A stretch of 64,000 nucleotides of DNA from Halobacteriovorax sp. (GCA_002720865.1 PBIO01000028.1:1-64000); one strand, 5' to 3'; counted from the first letter of the stretch, positions 26,096 to 34,743 are shown. Notes: generated by a model not told the origin, from the sequence alone. Numbers and translations: made by a program.

Positions 26096-26272
26096 ATGGT
26101 TTTCATGAAAAGGTATTTCTTTGTCTTTAAAATTGCTTCATTTTTAGACTTGAACCTATTCAGAATTAAAAAAAGTCCTAGAAAGGGATTTTTAAACCAA
26201 AAAGAAAAAGAGGAGTTTCTTCTCCAAAGGGAGGCCATTAAGGCCTCTCAGTACAACAGACTTCCGTTGTAA
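26096..26272 (+). CDS. Small basic protein, 58 residues
   Basis: The ATG at 26096 is preceded by GGAGG five bases upstream (a strong ribosome site) and opens a 58-codon frame to TAA at 26270-26272. The protein begins MVFMKRYFFVFKIASF, then is basic and charged (KKSPRKG, NQKEKEEF, SQYNRLPL). The first 20 residues are hydrophobic/basic and could form an amphipathic or membrane-associating helix. It is below the usual length cut-off. It lies 37 bases upstream of the 77-residue gene. About 210 bases upstream (25882-26095) are AT-rich and hold no other gene I can see. Confidence 0.6.
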   Translation: MVFMKRYFFVFKIASFLDLNLFRIKKSPRKGFLNQKEKEEFLLQREAIKASQYNRLPL

Positions 26273-26289
26273 GGGTAAAGTTTAAGCTT

Positions 26290-26312
26290 CATGCCTCCGA
26301 TAAGGAGGCATG
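26290..26312 (+). promoter_or_regulatory. Hairpin covering the ribosome site and start codon of the next gene
   Basis: CATGCCTCC at 26290-26298 pairs perfectly with GGAGGCATG at 26304-26312 over a five-base loop GATAA. The right arm contains both the GGAGG ribosome site and the ATG (26310-26312) of the 77-residue gene. An in-frame TAA lies at 26301-26303, so no upstream start exists. There is no T run after it, so it is not a standard terminator. Translational control is inferred. Confidence 0.6.
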
Positions 26313-26543
26313 AACTTTGAAACAGTTAAAACATTAAAAGGTGAATTTGTCGTTATCCTTGAAGAAACAAAGGATGGTGGGTACCTCTGTGTTTATCCTA
26401 AAGGTGAACAGATTATTCTTGCTCCTACTGAGCTTGATCAAGATTCATTTTCCGAATATTCAGAGGATGATATGAGAGTGACGATCAAGCAAAGACAGGC
26501 GTTAAAGAATTATTTTCCAGATGATTTTTCTAAAGTGGCTTAA
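26310..26543 (+). CDS. Small acidic protein of unknown function
   Basis: A 77-residue protein, mixed beta-like at the start (FETVKTLKGEFVVILEE) and acidic in the second half. No signal peptide, membrane helix or recognised domain. The ATG is forced by an upstream in-frame stop; GGAGG lies only one base before it, an unusually short spacing, and both are inside a perfect hairpin. It may be co-transcribed with the 58-residue gene upstream. Confidence 0.6.
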   Translation: MNFETVKTLKGEFVVILEETKDGGYLCVYPKGEQIILAPTELDQDSFSEYSEDDMRVTIKQRQALKNYFPDDFSKVA

Positions 26544-27034
26544 CGAAGTTTTCTTTTAACACAGTTAATGATGCTTCTATCTACCCAAGGTTGTCCGACT
26601 TTATCCTGACAGCTATCTAATACGTTTTGGGTAAAAGCGTGACAGTCATTTTCATTTTTAAATCTAGAATCTTTTCTTTTTGCCATACAGAAAAAACTCA
26701 TATTTTGAGAGATCTCTATTTGGAGCTCTTTTACTTTCTCCGCACCTAGTGCAGGCTTTACAGGTCTCTTGCGTTTTACGACCTTTCGCTTTTTATAGTA
26801 CCGGGTTTTTTTTCGAGTTACTTTTGAACGTCTAAGGGCCTTTCTTTTACTTTGGATTTTTTTCCAATTGTCCCAGCGTAGTTTTTTATATAGCTCAATC
26901 GCTTTTTCTTTTTCAATCTCTTCAAAACTCTTTTCAACATCTGCAGAATAGGTTTTTGTAGAGTTTCTCTTCTTTCCCGTTTGAGCACAGGAAAGAAGTA
27001 GGAAAAATATTAAAAGAAGAGAAAAGTAGCGCAT
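26540..27034 (-). CDS. Basic lipoprotein, Lys/Arg-rich
   Basis: A 164-residue protein with a lipoprotein signal (LLLLSC, Cys16). The middle is strikingly basic (RKKTRYYKKRKVVKRKR), and the C-terminal 60 residues contain four cysteines. A basic periplasmic or surface lipoprotein might bind DNA or acidic polymers; this is speculation from composition and from its coupling to a secreted nuclease gene (1-base overlap, TAATG on the minus strand). It ends four bases inside the convergent 77-residue gene. Confidence 0.8.
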   Translation of the reverse strand: MRYFSLLLIFFLLLSCAQTGKKRNSTKTYSADVEKSFEEIEKEKAIELYKKLRWDNWKKIQSKRKALRRSKVTRKKTRYYKKRKVVKRKRPVKPALGAEKVKELQIEISQNMSFFCMAKRKDSRFKNENDCHAFTQNVLDSCQDKVGQPWVDRSIINCVKRKLR

Positions 27035-27786
27035 TAGTAGTTTTTAATTCTGTAGACCCATTTCGGATAATCTATAAATGGATTTCTATTTCCTTGAAAC
27101 TTTTCAACTAAGTCATTTCTCTTTCTTTCAAAAGAGTCGACTGGGTCTGACTCGTGCCATTTTCTTAAGTAACGTTCTTCGGCGTCGTCAATTTCGATAT
27201 TGTATCTAACGGAAAAGTAAAATAAGGCCCGGGCAACATTACCGCGGTGGTTAGCTGGGGGTTCAAAAGCTAAGTACTCTGAAAATCGACCAGAGCCATA
27301 CTTTGAAGCTGAACAGTTTCTAAGAGGCTTTCCCTCTACCATTGAGAACAGATGATTTTTTCTTGTGCTATTTGCTCTAGAGTCTGTGGGGTAGAGGTGA
27401 TGAAGATCTGTTAGTTGTTTGTTCTTACTTTCATTGGGATTGAAACGCGACTTAGGCCAAGTATGCTCGCAATTAATAATGGCATGATTTGGAATTCTAC
27501 CTGGGCCAACTCCGTCTTTAGATCCGATCTCTTTTTTACAATAGACTTCTTTAACAAAGTACTTCTTTCCAGATTTTTGAAGATGAATATTTCCGAAAAG
27601 TTCAATTCTCGCTTGTTTGTAACTAATCCCTCCACGGTGAGTATTTGAGAGGTGTTCGTATAGCTCTTCTTCAAAGCTTCCAGATTCTTTAATAACTTGT
27701 GAGGGATAATAGTCTTCTAAGTCAGCATAGGCAGATACTGAGCTCAAAAATAATGAGACGATAAAAATTTGTTTTAGCAGCGACAT
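27034..27786 (-). CDS. Secreted endonuclease I (EndA family)
   Basis: Non-specific DNase of the endonuclease I family. The 250-residue protein has a signal peptide of about 21 residues (ending SAYA), then the conserved EHTWPKS near residue 109 and DLHHLYPTDSRANSTRKNHLF near residues 126-146, which hold the catalytic His and Mg-binding residues of the beta-beta-alpha-metal fold. It is probably periplasmic or secreted and would break down environmental or prey DNA. It is translationally coupled to a basic lipoprotein gene. Confidence 0.93.
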   Translation of the reverse strand: MSLLKQIFIVSLFLSSVSAYADLEDYYPSQVIKESGSFEEELYEHLSNTHRGGISYKQARIELFGNIHLQKSGKKYFVKEVYCKKEIGSKDGVGPGRIPNHAIINCEHTWPKSRFNPNESKNKQLTDLHHLYPTDSRANSTRKNHLFSMVEGKPLRNCSASKYGSGRFSEYLAFEPPANHRGNVARALFYFSVRYNIEIDDAEERYLRKWHESDPVDSFERKRNDLVEKFQGNRNPFIDYPKWVYRIKNY

Positions 27787-27845
27787 TCCATTCCGTCCTT
27801 GGATTGGGTTAGGCTTTAAGGATAGTTCGGAAAACTGGAACTGCC

Positions 27846-27878
27846 AAAAAAAGAAAGCCCGAGTTTTTCACTCGGGCT
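27846..27878 (-). terminator. Intrinsic terminator of the PLD-family gene
   Basis: AGCCCGAG at 27856-27863 pairs with CTCGGGCT at 27871-27878 across a seven-base loop. Read on the minus strand, the stem is followed by TTTCTTTTTTT (complement of the A-rich stretch at 27846-27855). Confidence 0.92.
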
Positions 27879-27911
27879 GCCTCGCATATATAGTAAATTT
27901 AATTAATTAAA

Positions 27912-29243
27912 CTAAGGTAAAACTAACTCAGAAGGCATATCCTTAGCACTATCTGCCAATTCATTCCAAAAGTGAGAGTATTGCTCTTGATAGGCCTTAA
28001 ATACTTCTGGAATTGAAATAAAATAAAAATTCTCATAATTGACGCTAAAGGCTGCGCCAGTAAGGTTACCAGCACCTGTAAAGACAGAACCTTTTTTATT
28101 CTTATACGTGAAAATGAGAAATTTATTATGTTGAAGTTGTAGAGACTTAGGCTCAAAAACTTTGTCCGTGTATGTTTCTACGTACTTAGTTTTCATTCCT
28201 AGTCTTTCTAAACTTCTAACTTTTCCAAGTTCCGTTAGGCTATTTCTACCCATGCCTCTTTTATAAACACCTGACCAGTAGATATCATCGTCCGCAACGA
28301 GCCTTACTTCAGTTCTCTTTGTTTTTAATTGAGCTTTTAGGGCATTAATTAAAGCCGTATAGCTAAAGCGGTGCGCAGCCATATCTATATTTGTTGAATA
28401 CTTTATGGCCTTCTTAATCGTGCTAAGAGCTTTACTTCCTTCACCTGGAATAAAGAAAGTTTTAATATCACTTTCTTCTTCAACCTGGATCTTCTTACGG
28501 CATTGGCTGATGAAATTTGTATAAGCTTTCTTTCCTGAGTCATGCTTTAAAATTCCTTCTCTTAAACATAAATGGGCTTTTGCAAAATAAGAGTCAGGCG
28601 AAGTTGTTACAAAATGCCAATTCTCATGGTGAGTCGTTGTCCCTGAACTCATATTCCCAGAGCTAAAACCAATTCTTACTTCGTTTTTATCAAACGGGTT
28701 GATGAGAATAACTTTATTGTGAGCATACTTTGCACCACCCTTGTTTCCACTAGTATGAACTTCAGGAAGGTTAGCCTTTCCTGGAGCGACATTTTTAGGA
28801 CGACATTTACCTAGCTTTCTAAGTTGCGCCATACGATTTGGGTCTGACTCATTATTGCTGTCAATAACAAAAGTAACCTTAACGTTTCTATACTTAATGG
28901 CATTGCAAAGTTCTTTTTGAATGTCCCCATTTGAAAAACTTAAATAGGCCATAAAGATTTCTTTTGTGTTCTTATCTTTGATCCAGTCCTTTAATCTTCT
29001 ATGAGGACTATTTTTGCGGGCCCTAGATTTAGAAGAGTCTGAGCTCTTACAATAGGCATCTTTAGTTTTTGAAATAAGCTCGTCACCACTATTGCTAACA
29101 ACTGTTTCATTATAAAAGTATTGCTTACAAACTGGATTGGTAAAAAGAACTTCGTATTCAAAGGGAGTATAATCTTTAAGACTTACCGCCAATGCTGAAG
29201 TGCTAAGAATGCTCGTAATGAATAATAAAGAAATGATTTTCAT
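27912..29243 (-). CDS. Secreted phospholipase D-family protein
   Basis: A 443-residue exported protein. The start was placed at the ATG at 29243, which gives a proper signal peptide (MKIISLLFITSILSTSALA) with GGGGA upstream; the longest frame starts 20 codons earlier. Two HxK motifs typical of the PLD superfamily are present: HNKVILINP near residue 190 with a GNMSSGT follow-up, and HNKFLIF near residue 390 with a GAGNLTG follow-up. The family includes phospholipases and nucleases, so the substrate is open; adjacency to secreted endonuclease I makes a nuclease plausible. Its own terminator follows. Confidence 0.88.
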   Translation of the reverse strand: MKIISLLFITSILSTSALAVSLKDYTPFEYEVLFTNPVCKQYFYNETVVSNSGDELISKTKDAYCKSSDSSKSRARKNSPHRRLKDWIKDKNTKEIFMAYLSFSNGDIQKELCNAIKYRNVKVTFVIDSNNESDPNRMAQLRKLGKCRPKNVAPGKANLPEVHTSGNKGGAKYAHNKVILINPFDKNEVRIGFSSGNMSSGTTTHHENWHFVTTSPDSYFAKAHLCLREGILKHDSGKKAYTNFISQCRKKIQVEEESDIKTFFIPGEGSKALSTIKKAIKYSTNIDMAAHRFSYTALINALKAQLKTKRTEVRLVADDDIYWSGVYKRGMGRNSLTELGKVRSLERLGMKTKYVETYTDKVFEPKSLQLQHNKFLIFTYKNKKGSVFTGAGNLTGAAFSVNYENFYFISIPEVFKAYQEQYSHFWNELADSAKDMPSELVLP

Positions 29244-29437
29244 AAATATCCCCGATGTGCTGTATTGCGTAACCTCGTTGATGCACTCTAACAAAACCGA
29301 CAAAAATTATCAAAAAATAGGCTCTATCTATTTTTTAGATGATTAAAAAAGTACTCTGTAAAATCAACATATTAGATATGTGTCACTGCCTATTTTAAAG
29401 ATTGAACAGAGACAGGCACCTCTTTATACTTAATCTA

Positions 29438-30460
29438 ATGAAATCAATAAGCTTATTGCTTCGCGATAGAGGCGTTTCTTATGTTCAAATTCTTTTGGCC
29501 TCCTCAGTAATTGCGGGTTTGGCCGTTATTGGTTTGAAGATGATGAAAAATCAAGAGCGCGTGGCCAAGTTAACTTCACAGAAGTTTGAAATTTCTTATT
29601 TAGTTAATGAGATGAGCTTTCTATTAAAAGATCCAGCAAACTGTAAGGCTTCCTTTGATGGATTAAACCCAAGAAAGTCAGTTCGTAAAATAAACTCTTT
29701 AAAAAAGGAATTTAGGGGAGGCAAACATAAAGAAGCTTCTTTTTATTTAAAATATTTTACTTTTGATTCTTCCAAGAAACTGTATGGCGAAGGAAATATT
29801 AAGATTTTAAACTATAGCCTCCTAGACACTGCCCCCGGGGTAAAGGTTGAAAAAGGTAGTACTAACCTCGTCGTTACTTTTGAAACAGAAGAGTCCGATG
29901 GAAAATCTATCACTTTGAAAAAAAGAATCCCTATTAAAGTCAAACTTGAAAATGAGAGGATTAAAGAATGTGAGCTTTCAAGTCTCGCGGGAACCTCTGT
30001 AGGGGCTACAAGCAAAAGTGGAATAAATCTTGGATCTAGTCTCTCACTTGGTGCAGAAACAATTGGATCTGGATTAGCAGTATTAGGGGATTTAACATTA
30101 GTTCCCTATAAAGGAGAGTTGCCCCCTTGTGATGAAGGTCGGTTTGGACAGTTATTATACTCTGATAAATATGATGATCTTTACTTTTGTTCGAATTACG
30201 AAGAGTGGGGAACCTTGGGAGAATTACCTTATAATTTTAGCCAACCTACCGTGTATAGAATCGAAGCATCAAATTTAAATGAGAATAGTAAACTAACGAA
30301 ACGACATAGAATTTGCTTATTAAAAGAATTTAGGTCAAATATTGAAAGCCGCTGTAGGGTTCGAAGATTAGAACATCAAGGCTTAACAAGTTGGCGAATT
30401 GAATCAAAGTTCAATACATTAAGTGGGGGCCAATACTGCTCTGTGGAGTGTTTTAATTGA
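29438..30460 (+). CDS. Prepilin-like protein 1 of 3
   Basis: A 340-residue protein with a type IV prepilin-like N-terminus: short basic leader ending RDRG, then a 20-residue hydrophobic helix (VSYVQILLASS...), with Gln where the usual Glu5 stands. After the helix, FEISYLVNEM and a CKASF motif recur in the two downstream proteins. A two-Cys module (C..EGRFGQLLY...LYFC) and a Cys-rich C-terminus (RICLL, SRCRV, VECFN) follow. Start chosen at the ATG 29438 for a 12-residue leader; a TTG at 29402 would lengthen it and neither has a clear ribosome site. It is probably a minor pilin or pseudopilin. Confidence 0.75.
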   Translation: MKSISLLLRDRGVSYVQILLASSVIAGLAVIGLKMMKNQERVAKLTSQKFEISYLVNEMSFLLKDPANCKASFDGLNPRKSVRKINSLKKEFRGGKHKEASFYLKYFTFDSSKKLYGEGNIKILNYSLLDTAPGVKVEKGSTNLVVTFETEESDGKSITLKKRIPIKVKLENERIKECELSSLAGTSVGATSKSGINLGSSLSLGAETIGSGLAVLGDLTLVPYKGELPPCDEGRFGQLLYSDKYDDLYFCSNYEEWGTLGELPYNFSQPTVYRIEASNLNENSKLTKRHRICLLKEFRSNIESRCRVRRLEHQGLTSWRIESKFNTLSGGQYCSVECFN

Positions 30461-31242
30461 ACAATGATCGCGGCTTATCAAGTTTAGAAGTATTAATGTC
30501 TGTGGGCTTTTTGGCAGCTCTAATCATTGTTTGTCTCAATATTTTTAAAAAACAACAAATCGAATTGATTAATGCTATTCAGGAAATTGAAATTACTTCC
30601 ACTGTGAATGATATTAGATTGGCCTTAAAGGGAGAGGAAGCTTGCTCAGCGACTTTTGAAAATAAGGTGATTGGGAGTCGAGACGTCAAAGTTGTTAAGA
30701 AAGTAGTTCAATATCCAGAGACCAATGAAATCGAAGAAATTGAAGCTTTTCCTCTATTTCAATATGGTAGAAAAACATTTGGAACCCATGACTTGAAGAT
30801 TTCAGACTTTAGACTTGTGGACCCCGTAGGCGAAAAGAGAAGTGGAGAAAGACCGATTATTTTCAGAATAAGTTTTGATAAGGGTTTACCTGACCTTGAA
30901 GAAAAGAATATTGTCTCTAGAGAAATTAAGATTTATGCCACGACCGATAACTTAGGAAGAGTTGAGTACTGTAGCCTCGGCAAAATGATAATTAAGAGTA
31001 AAAAGTTTGAATCTGTAGCGGGGCATTTAAAGAGGGAGACTGGAAATATTGGAGTTGGTACTAATTTTGTTCCCTCTAAAATGACTATCAATGGTGGGCT
31101 ACTTCTAAGAAACAAGAAGACGCAAATTTGTACATCGGATAGTAATGGAGTCATTTTCTTTGATAACTCCACAAAAAAACTGTCTATCTGTCATGAAACT
31201 AAAATATATGCTCTCTCTAATATGGCGGTCAAAGATTTATGA
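30457..31242 (+). CDS. Prepilin-like protein 2 of 3
   Basis: A 261-residue protein with the leader MNNDRG then LSSLEVLMS, a prepilin cleavage context with the canonical Glu at +5, followed by a hydrophobic helix. It shares with the flanking genes the IEITSTVNDIR-type block, a CSATF motif and the two-Cys module (ICTSDSNGVIFF...LSICHE), but lacks the Cys-rich C-terminal domain of the other two. The TTG start overlaps the previous stop by four bases; its stop overlaps the third gene (ATGA). Probably one operon of related pseudopilins. Confidence 0.75.
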   Translation: MNNDRGLSSLEVLMSVGFLAALIIVCLNIFKKQQIELINAIQEIEITSTVNDIRLALKGEEACSATFENKVIGSRDVKVVKKVVQYPETNEIEEIEAFPLFQYGRKTFGTHDLKISDFRLVDPVGEKRSGERPIIFRISFDKGLPDLEEKNIVSREIKIYATTDNLGRVEYCSLGKMIIKSKKFESVAGHLKRETGNIGVGTNFVPSKMTINGGLLLRNKKTQICTSDSNGVIFFDNSTKKLSICHETKIYALSNMAVKDL

Positions 31243-32237
31243 AAAAACAAGGCGGATTCTCTCTTGTTCAGTTAATGATTGTGGCCGGAATGCTCTCCGG
31301 CATTTTCGTTGTCAGTTTAAAGATAATGAAAAACCAAAATCAGATTGGAAAAAGCTCAAGTGAAGAGTTTGAAATCACCTACCTCTTTGACGATATAAGA
31401 AGTTTAATGGCTGACTCATCTGTCTGTAAGGCAACTTTGGAACTTGTAAGTCCCTATGAGCCAATGGAGCTTGAGGGGATTAAGTCAGACCCCGATAGTA
31501 ACGAGCTCAATTATCAACCGTTTAGATTAGCGGGTAAAAAATATGGACAAAGTAATATAAAGATAAAGAGCATTTCCTATTTGGTGGGAGATCAAGAAGC
31601 GAGTATCGATGATGGAGAAGCCTTTGTTAAAATAGTTTTTGAGAAATCTAAAAGCGCACTAGGTAGAAAAGAAGTTGAAAAACGGATGAAGCTGCATTTG
31701 TTGCTAGATAACAATAAAAAAATTTCGACTTGTTTTTCTCTTCCTGGAATTAACACTGAAGGGGAAAGCGTCAGTGAGGTTAAAGATCGGTGGTATGATA
31801 TATCGGGAACACCGAATATTTATACCAACGAGAAGAAGGTTCAAATTGGAGCAGTAGGGAGATGGTCAGGAGAGGGAGTGGCTGTCCAAGGAAGTCTCAA
31901 AATTGGCAGTGAGCTGGGTGCTTGTCACAAAGAAAAGGTAGGTAGTTTGAGATATGAAAAAAATAGTCTCCTCATCTGTAAGAAAACAGGAAAATGGCAT
32001 GAAGTATGGAATCCCTACAGAAATGTCGTCGTAGATGATTTTAACTTTGCAACCTCTGGAAAAGATAGAGTGGAGGTGACGAAAAAGCCTTATCATTTCT
32101 GTACCATCACAAAAAGCGAATTATACGGAGCAAGATGCCTAACTAAAAGATTGAGTGGTAATCTCTGGCAACTTTCCCTTTATTATGACAGAGGCGAAAA
32201 ATCGAAATGTACTTTTCGTTGTTTTTCAAAGAGGTAA
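31239..32237 (+). CDS. Prepilin-like protein 3 of 3
   Basis: A 332-residue protein with MKKQGG then FSLVQLMIVAGML, a prepilin leader with Phe at +1 and Gln in place of Glu at +5. It shares FEITYLFDDIR, VCKATL, a two-Cys module (ACHKEKVGSLRY...LLICKK) and a C-terminal Cys-rich end (FCTITK, ARCLTKRL, FRCF) with the first gene of the set, so genes 1 and 3 appear to be the closest relatives. No pilus assembly ATPase, platform or peptidase is in the window. Confidence 0.75.
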   Translation: MKKQGGFSLVQLMIVAGMLSGIFVVSLKIMKNQNQIGKSSSEEFEITYLFDDIRSLMADSSVCKATLELVSPYEPMELEGIKSDPDSNELNYQPFRLAGKKYGQSNIKIKSISYLVGDQEASIDDGEAFVKIVFEKSKSALGRKEVEKRMKLHLLLDNNKKISTCFSLPGINTEGESVSEVKDRWYDISGTPNIYTNEKKVQIGAVGRWSGEGVAVQGSLKIGSELGACHKEKVGSLRYEKNSLLICKKTGKWHEVWNPYRNVVVDDFNFATSGKDRVEVTKKPYHFCTITKSELYGARCLTKRLSGNLWQLSLYYDRGEKSKCTFRCFSKR

Positions 32238-32238
32238 T

Positions 32239-33228
32239 ATGTCACTTGAAATGCTAATCATTGGTGCTGGTCCCGCTGGAATTTCTATGGGTGCTGAAGC
32301 TGTAGCTTCTGGCATAGATTCAGATAAAGTATTAATCTTGGAAAAAGCTCCAGAGCATAGCTATATGATTAGAAAGTTCTATCCGGAACAAAAATTGGTA
32401 ACCGCTAATTATAAAGGGCAGGCAGCCGTTTGTAACGGAGTCATGTGTATTCCGGACTATTCTAAAAGTGAAACCTTAAGCTATCTTGATCAAGCAATTG
32501 AAAAACATAATATTAATGTGAAATACCAGGAAACAGTTTGGAAGCTTGAACAGTTAAAAGACGGAAGCTTTTATGTCTCTTCGGATAAGGGAGAGTATCA
32601 AACTAAGACCTGTATAATAGCGATTGGAATGATGGGAAAACCCAATAAACCCGACTATAAAATTCCAAGTGAATTAAACGGTAAAGTTCATTTTGATATT
32701 ACTAGCAAAAAGATAGAAAACGCTAAGGTTCTAGTTGTAGGAGGTGGGGACTCTGCTTCAGAGTACGTTCAGTACTTATCTCAAGAAGGTAATGCTGTCG
32801 ATCTTTCTTATAGAAAGGATTCGTTCGCAAGGATGAATGAGATTAATATTAATTCCCTTATGGCCCTTTGTGAAAGGGAGAAGACGGAGCTAATCTTAAA
32901 CTCTAATGTTTGTGAGCTTAAAGCTAATGGTGAAATGGTAGAGGTGGTTTTTAATGAGGAAAATATTCCTAACCGTCTGTATGAACATGTCGTTTACGCC
33001 CTTGGCGGCTCGACACCAAAAAACTTTTTAAAGCTTCTTAAAATCGAATTTAGTGGAGAGGATGATCAGCCCGTAGTTAAAGAGGGATATGAGACTTCAA
33101 TTCCGGGATTATTTTTAGTAGGAGATTTAAGTGCAGGTAAAAGGGGAGGCTCTATCATCAGCGCCTTTAATTCTTCCCATGAGGCCATGAAAAAAATCTG
33201 TACCGATTACCTGACTTGTAAAATTTAA
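32239..33228 (+). CDS. FAD-dependent pyridine-nucleotide oxidoreductase (YpdA/thioredoxin reductase-like)
   Basis: A 329-residue two-dinucleotide-binding flavoprotein. GAGPAG near residue 9 binds FAD, VVGGGDSASEY near the middle binds NAD(P)H, and LFLVGDLSAG near the end is the second FAD contact. No CxxC redox pair of thioredoxin reductase is visible, which fits YpdA-like or ferredoxin-NADP reductase-type members. ATG at 32239 with AGAGG is preferred over a longer frame that reads into the previous gene. It lies one base after the pseudopilin stop; a functional link is not evident. Confidence 0.85.
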   Translation: MSLEMLIIGAGPAGISMGAEAVASGIDSDKVLILEKAPEHSYMIRKFYPEQKLVTANYKGQAAVCNGVMCIPDYSKSETLSYLDQAIEKHNINVKYQETVWKLEQLKDGSFYVSSDKGEYQTKTCIIAIGMMGKPNKPDYKIPSELNGKVHFDITSKKIENAKVLVVGGGDSASEYVQYLSQEGNAVDLSYRKDSFARMNEININSLMALCEREKTELILNSNVCELKANGEMVEVVFNEENIPNRLYEHVVYALGGSTPKNFLKLLKIEFSGEDDQPVVKEGYETSIPGLFLVGDLSAGKRGGSIISAFNSSHEAMKKICTDYLTCKI

Positions 33229-33231
33229 GTT

Positions 33232-33627
33232 CTACAAAAAAGTCTTAACATAGCTAAAAATTAAACAACCGGATGCTAGGGCCAATACTAAAAAAGTACC
33301 AGCCGTTCCGTAAAACCTTCCTTTTGAAGGTCCGTTACTCTTACCAAGACCTATATAGTGTCCAATCCTTGCAGCAAACAATATAAGACAAAGGGCATGG
33401 ATAACCTCCATTCTCCAGTTTTGAATCTCGAGAAAACTAATCAAGATAAGAGCAAGGGGAACATACTCAGAAAAATTACCATGGGCCCTTACGGATTGTT
33501 CTAACTCCCCATCAGTTACACCCAGCCCTTTTTTATACTTCCATCTATTATTGACCACTTGCTTGGCCATATAGATATAGAAAAAAGTGTAAAGCGCCGC
33601 GTAAAAAGGGGTGATAATTGGGGTCAT
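33232..33627 (-). CDS. MAPEG family membrane protein
   Basis: A 131-residue protein with four predicted membrane helices and the family block RAHGNFSEYVPLAL at about residues 48-61. MAPEG proteins include microsomal glutathione transferases and leukotriene synthases; bacterial members such as YecN are of uncertain function. It converges on the flavoprotein gene and lies divergent to the FabH-like gene, so it is an isolated unit. Confidence 0.9.
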   Translation of the reverse strand: MTPIITPFYAALYTFFYIYMAKQVVNNRWKYKKGLGVTDGELEQSVRAHGNFSEYVPLALILISFLEIQNWRMEVIHALCLILFAARIGHYIGLGKSNGPSKGRFYGTAGTFLVLALASGCLIFSYVKTFL

Positions 33628-33726
33628 TTCTCTCTCCTGTATTTATTTTTGATTATCTTACCCAAAAATTTGAGGAAGTTCTTCTCTTTGTTTTAGACTT
33701 TAAGAAAATAAAACAAAGGAAGTCCC

Positions 33727-34743
33727 ATGGGAATCGGTAGTCGAATCGTTGGTGTTGGAAGCTATGTGCCACCTAAGATTTATGAAAATAAAGATTTAGA
33801 AGAAATGATGGATACGAGCAACGAGTGGATTATTCAGCGCACGGGAATTGAGAGAAGACATTGGGTTGATCCAAAAACAAGTACCTCAGACCTTGCACTT
33901 GAAGCTTCATTAAGGGCCATCAAAGATGCAGGACTTAAAAAAGAAGATATCGATATGATAGTTCTTGGTACCTTAAGTCCAGATCACGATTTTCCGGGGA
34001 CAGGTTGTTTCCTACAGGCAAAACTCGAGCTACCAGAGATTACCGTTTTAGATATTAGGCAACAATGTACAGGTTTTATTTATGGAATATCCATTGCAGA
34101 TAAATTTATAAAATCCGGTAGCCACAAAAATATCTTAGTCGTTGGAGCAGAGGTTCACTCGAAAGGCCTGGATAAAACGCCAAGAGGCAGGGCCGTATCT
34201 GTCCTATTCGGTGACGGGGCCGGAGCAGTGGTTATTCAGCCTACGGAAGTAAATGACCCTAAAAAAGATTCACATATAATGACAACTAGACTTCATGCGG
34301 ATGGCGCTTTTGCAAAGGAACTATGGCTACCAGCTCCTGGTATGGCCTTTGAAGGTACTGAAAGGTGGTCCGAAGAGATTATGGCTGAGGGGCTTCATTA
34401 CCCTCAGATGAATGGAAAAGTTGTTTTTGTTCACGCTGTAAAAAGGATGGCTGAATCGTTGACTGCCGCTTGTAAAGAAACAGGGGTAAGTTTTGATGAC
34501 GTGGATTGTTTTTTATTTCATCAAGCAAACTTAAGAATCAATTCAAAGGTGGCAGAAGTATTGGGACTAGATGAGAGTAAAATCTTCAATACAATTCAAG
34601 ACTTTGGAAATACAACAGCCGCCACTATTCCTCTTGGGATGGATGAGGCCATAAAAGCAGGAAAACTTAAAAAAGGTGATCTCGTTGCATCCGCGGCCTT
34701 TGGGTCAGGATTTACTTGGGGATCTGCAATATGGAGATATTAA
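33727..34743 (+). CDS. fabH: 3-oxoacyl-[acyl-carrier-protein] synthase III (FabH)
   Basis: Condenses acyl-CoA with malonyl-ACP to start fatty-acid synthesis. The 338-residue thiolase-fold protein has the Cys-His-Asn triad of the family: Cys114 (QQCTGF), His265 (FHQAN) and Asn295 (FGNTT). A short insertion makes it slightly longer than E. coli FabH. It is not next to other fab genes here, so it may be a second, specialised KAS III. Its stop overlaps the next start by one base (TAATG). Confidence 0.88.
   Translation: MGIGSRIVGVGSYVPPKIYENKDLEEMMDTSNEWIIQRTGIERRHWVDPKTSTSDLALEASLRAIKDAGLKKEDIDMIVLGTLSPDHDFPGTGCFLQAKLELPEITVLDIRQQCTGFIYGISIADKFIKSGSHKNILVVGAEVHSKGLDKTPRGRAVSVLFGDGAGAVVIQPTEVNDPKKDSHIMTTRLHADGAFAKELWLPAPGMAFEGTERWSEEIMAEGLHYPQMNGKVVFVHAVKRMAESLTAACKETGVSFDDVDCFLFHQANLRINSKVAEVLGLDESKIFNTIQDFGNTTAATIPLGMDEAIKAGKLKKGDLVASAAFGSGFTWGSAIWRY

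Noticed and set aside
30457-31242. Frameshifted remnant of a neighbouring prepilin-like gene
   Set aside because: It lacks the last domain of its relatives, but its frame is intact, it has its own prepilin leader and it overlaps both neighbours correctly, so it is a real shorter paralogue.
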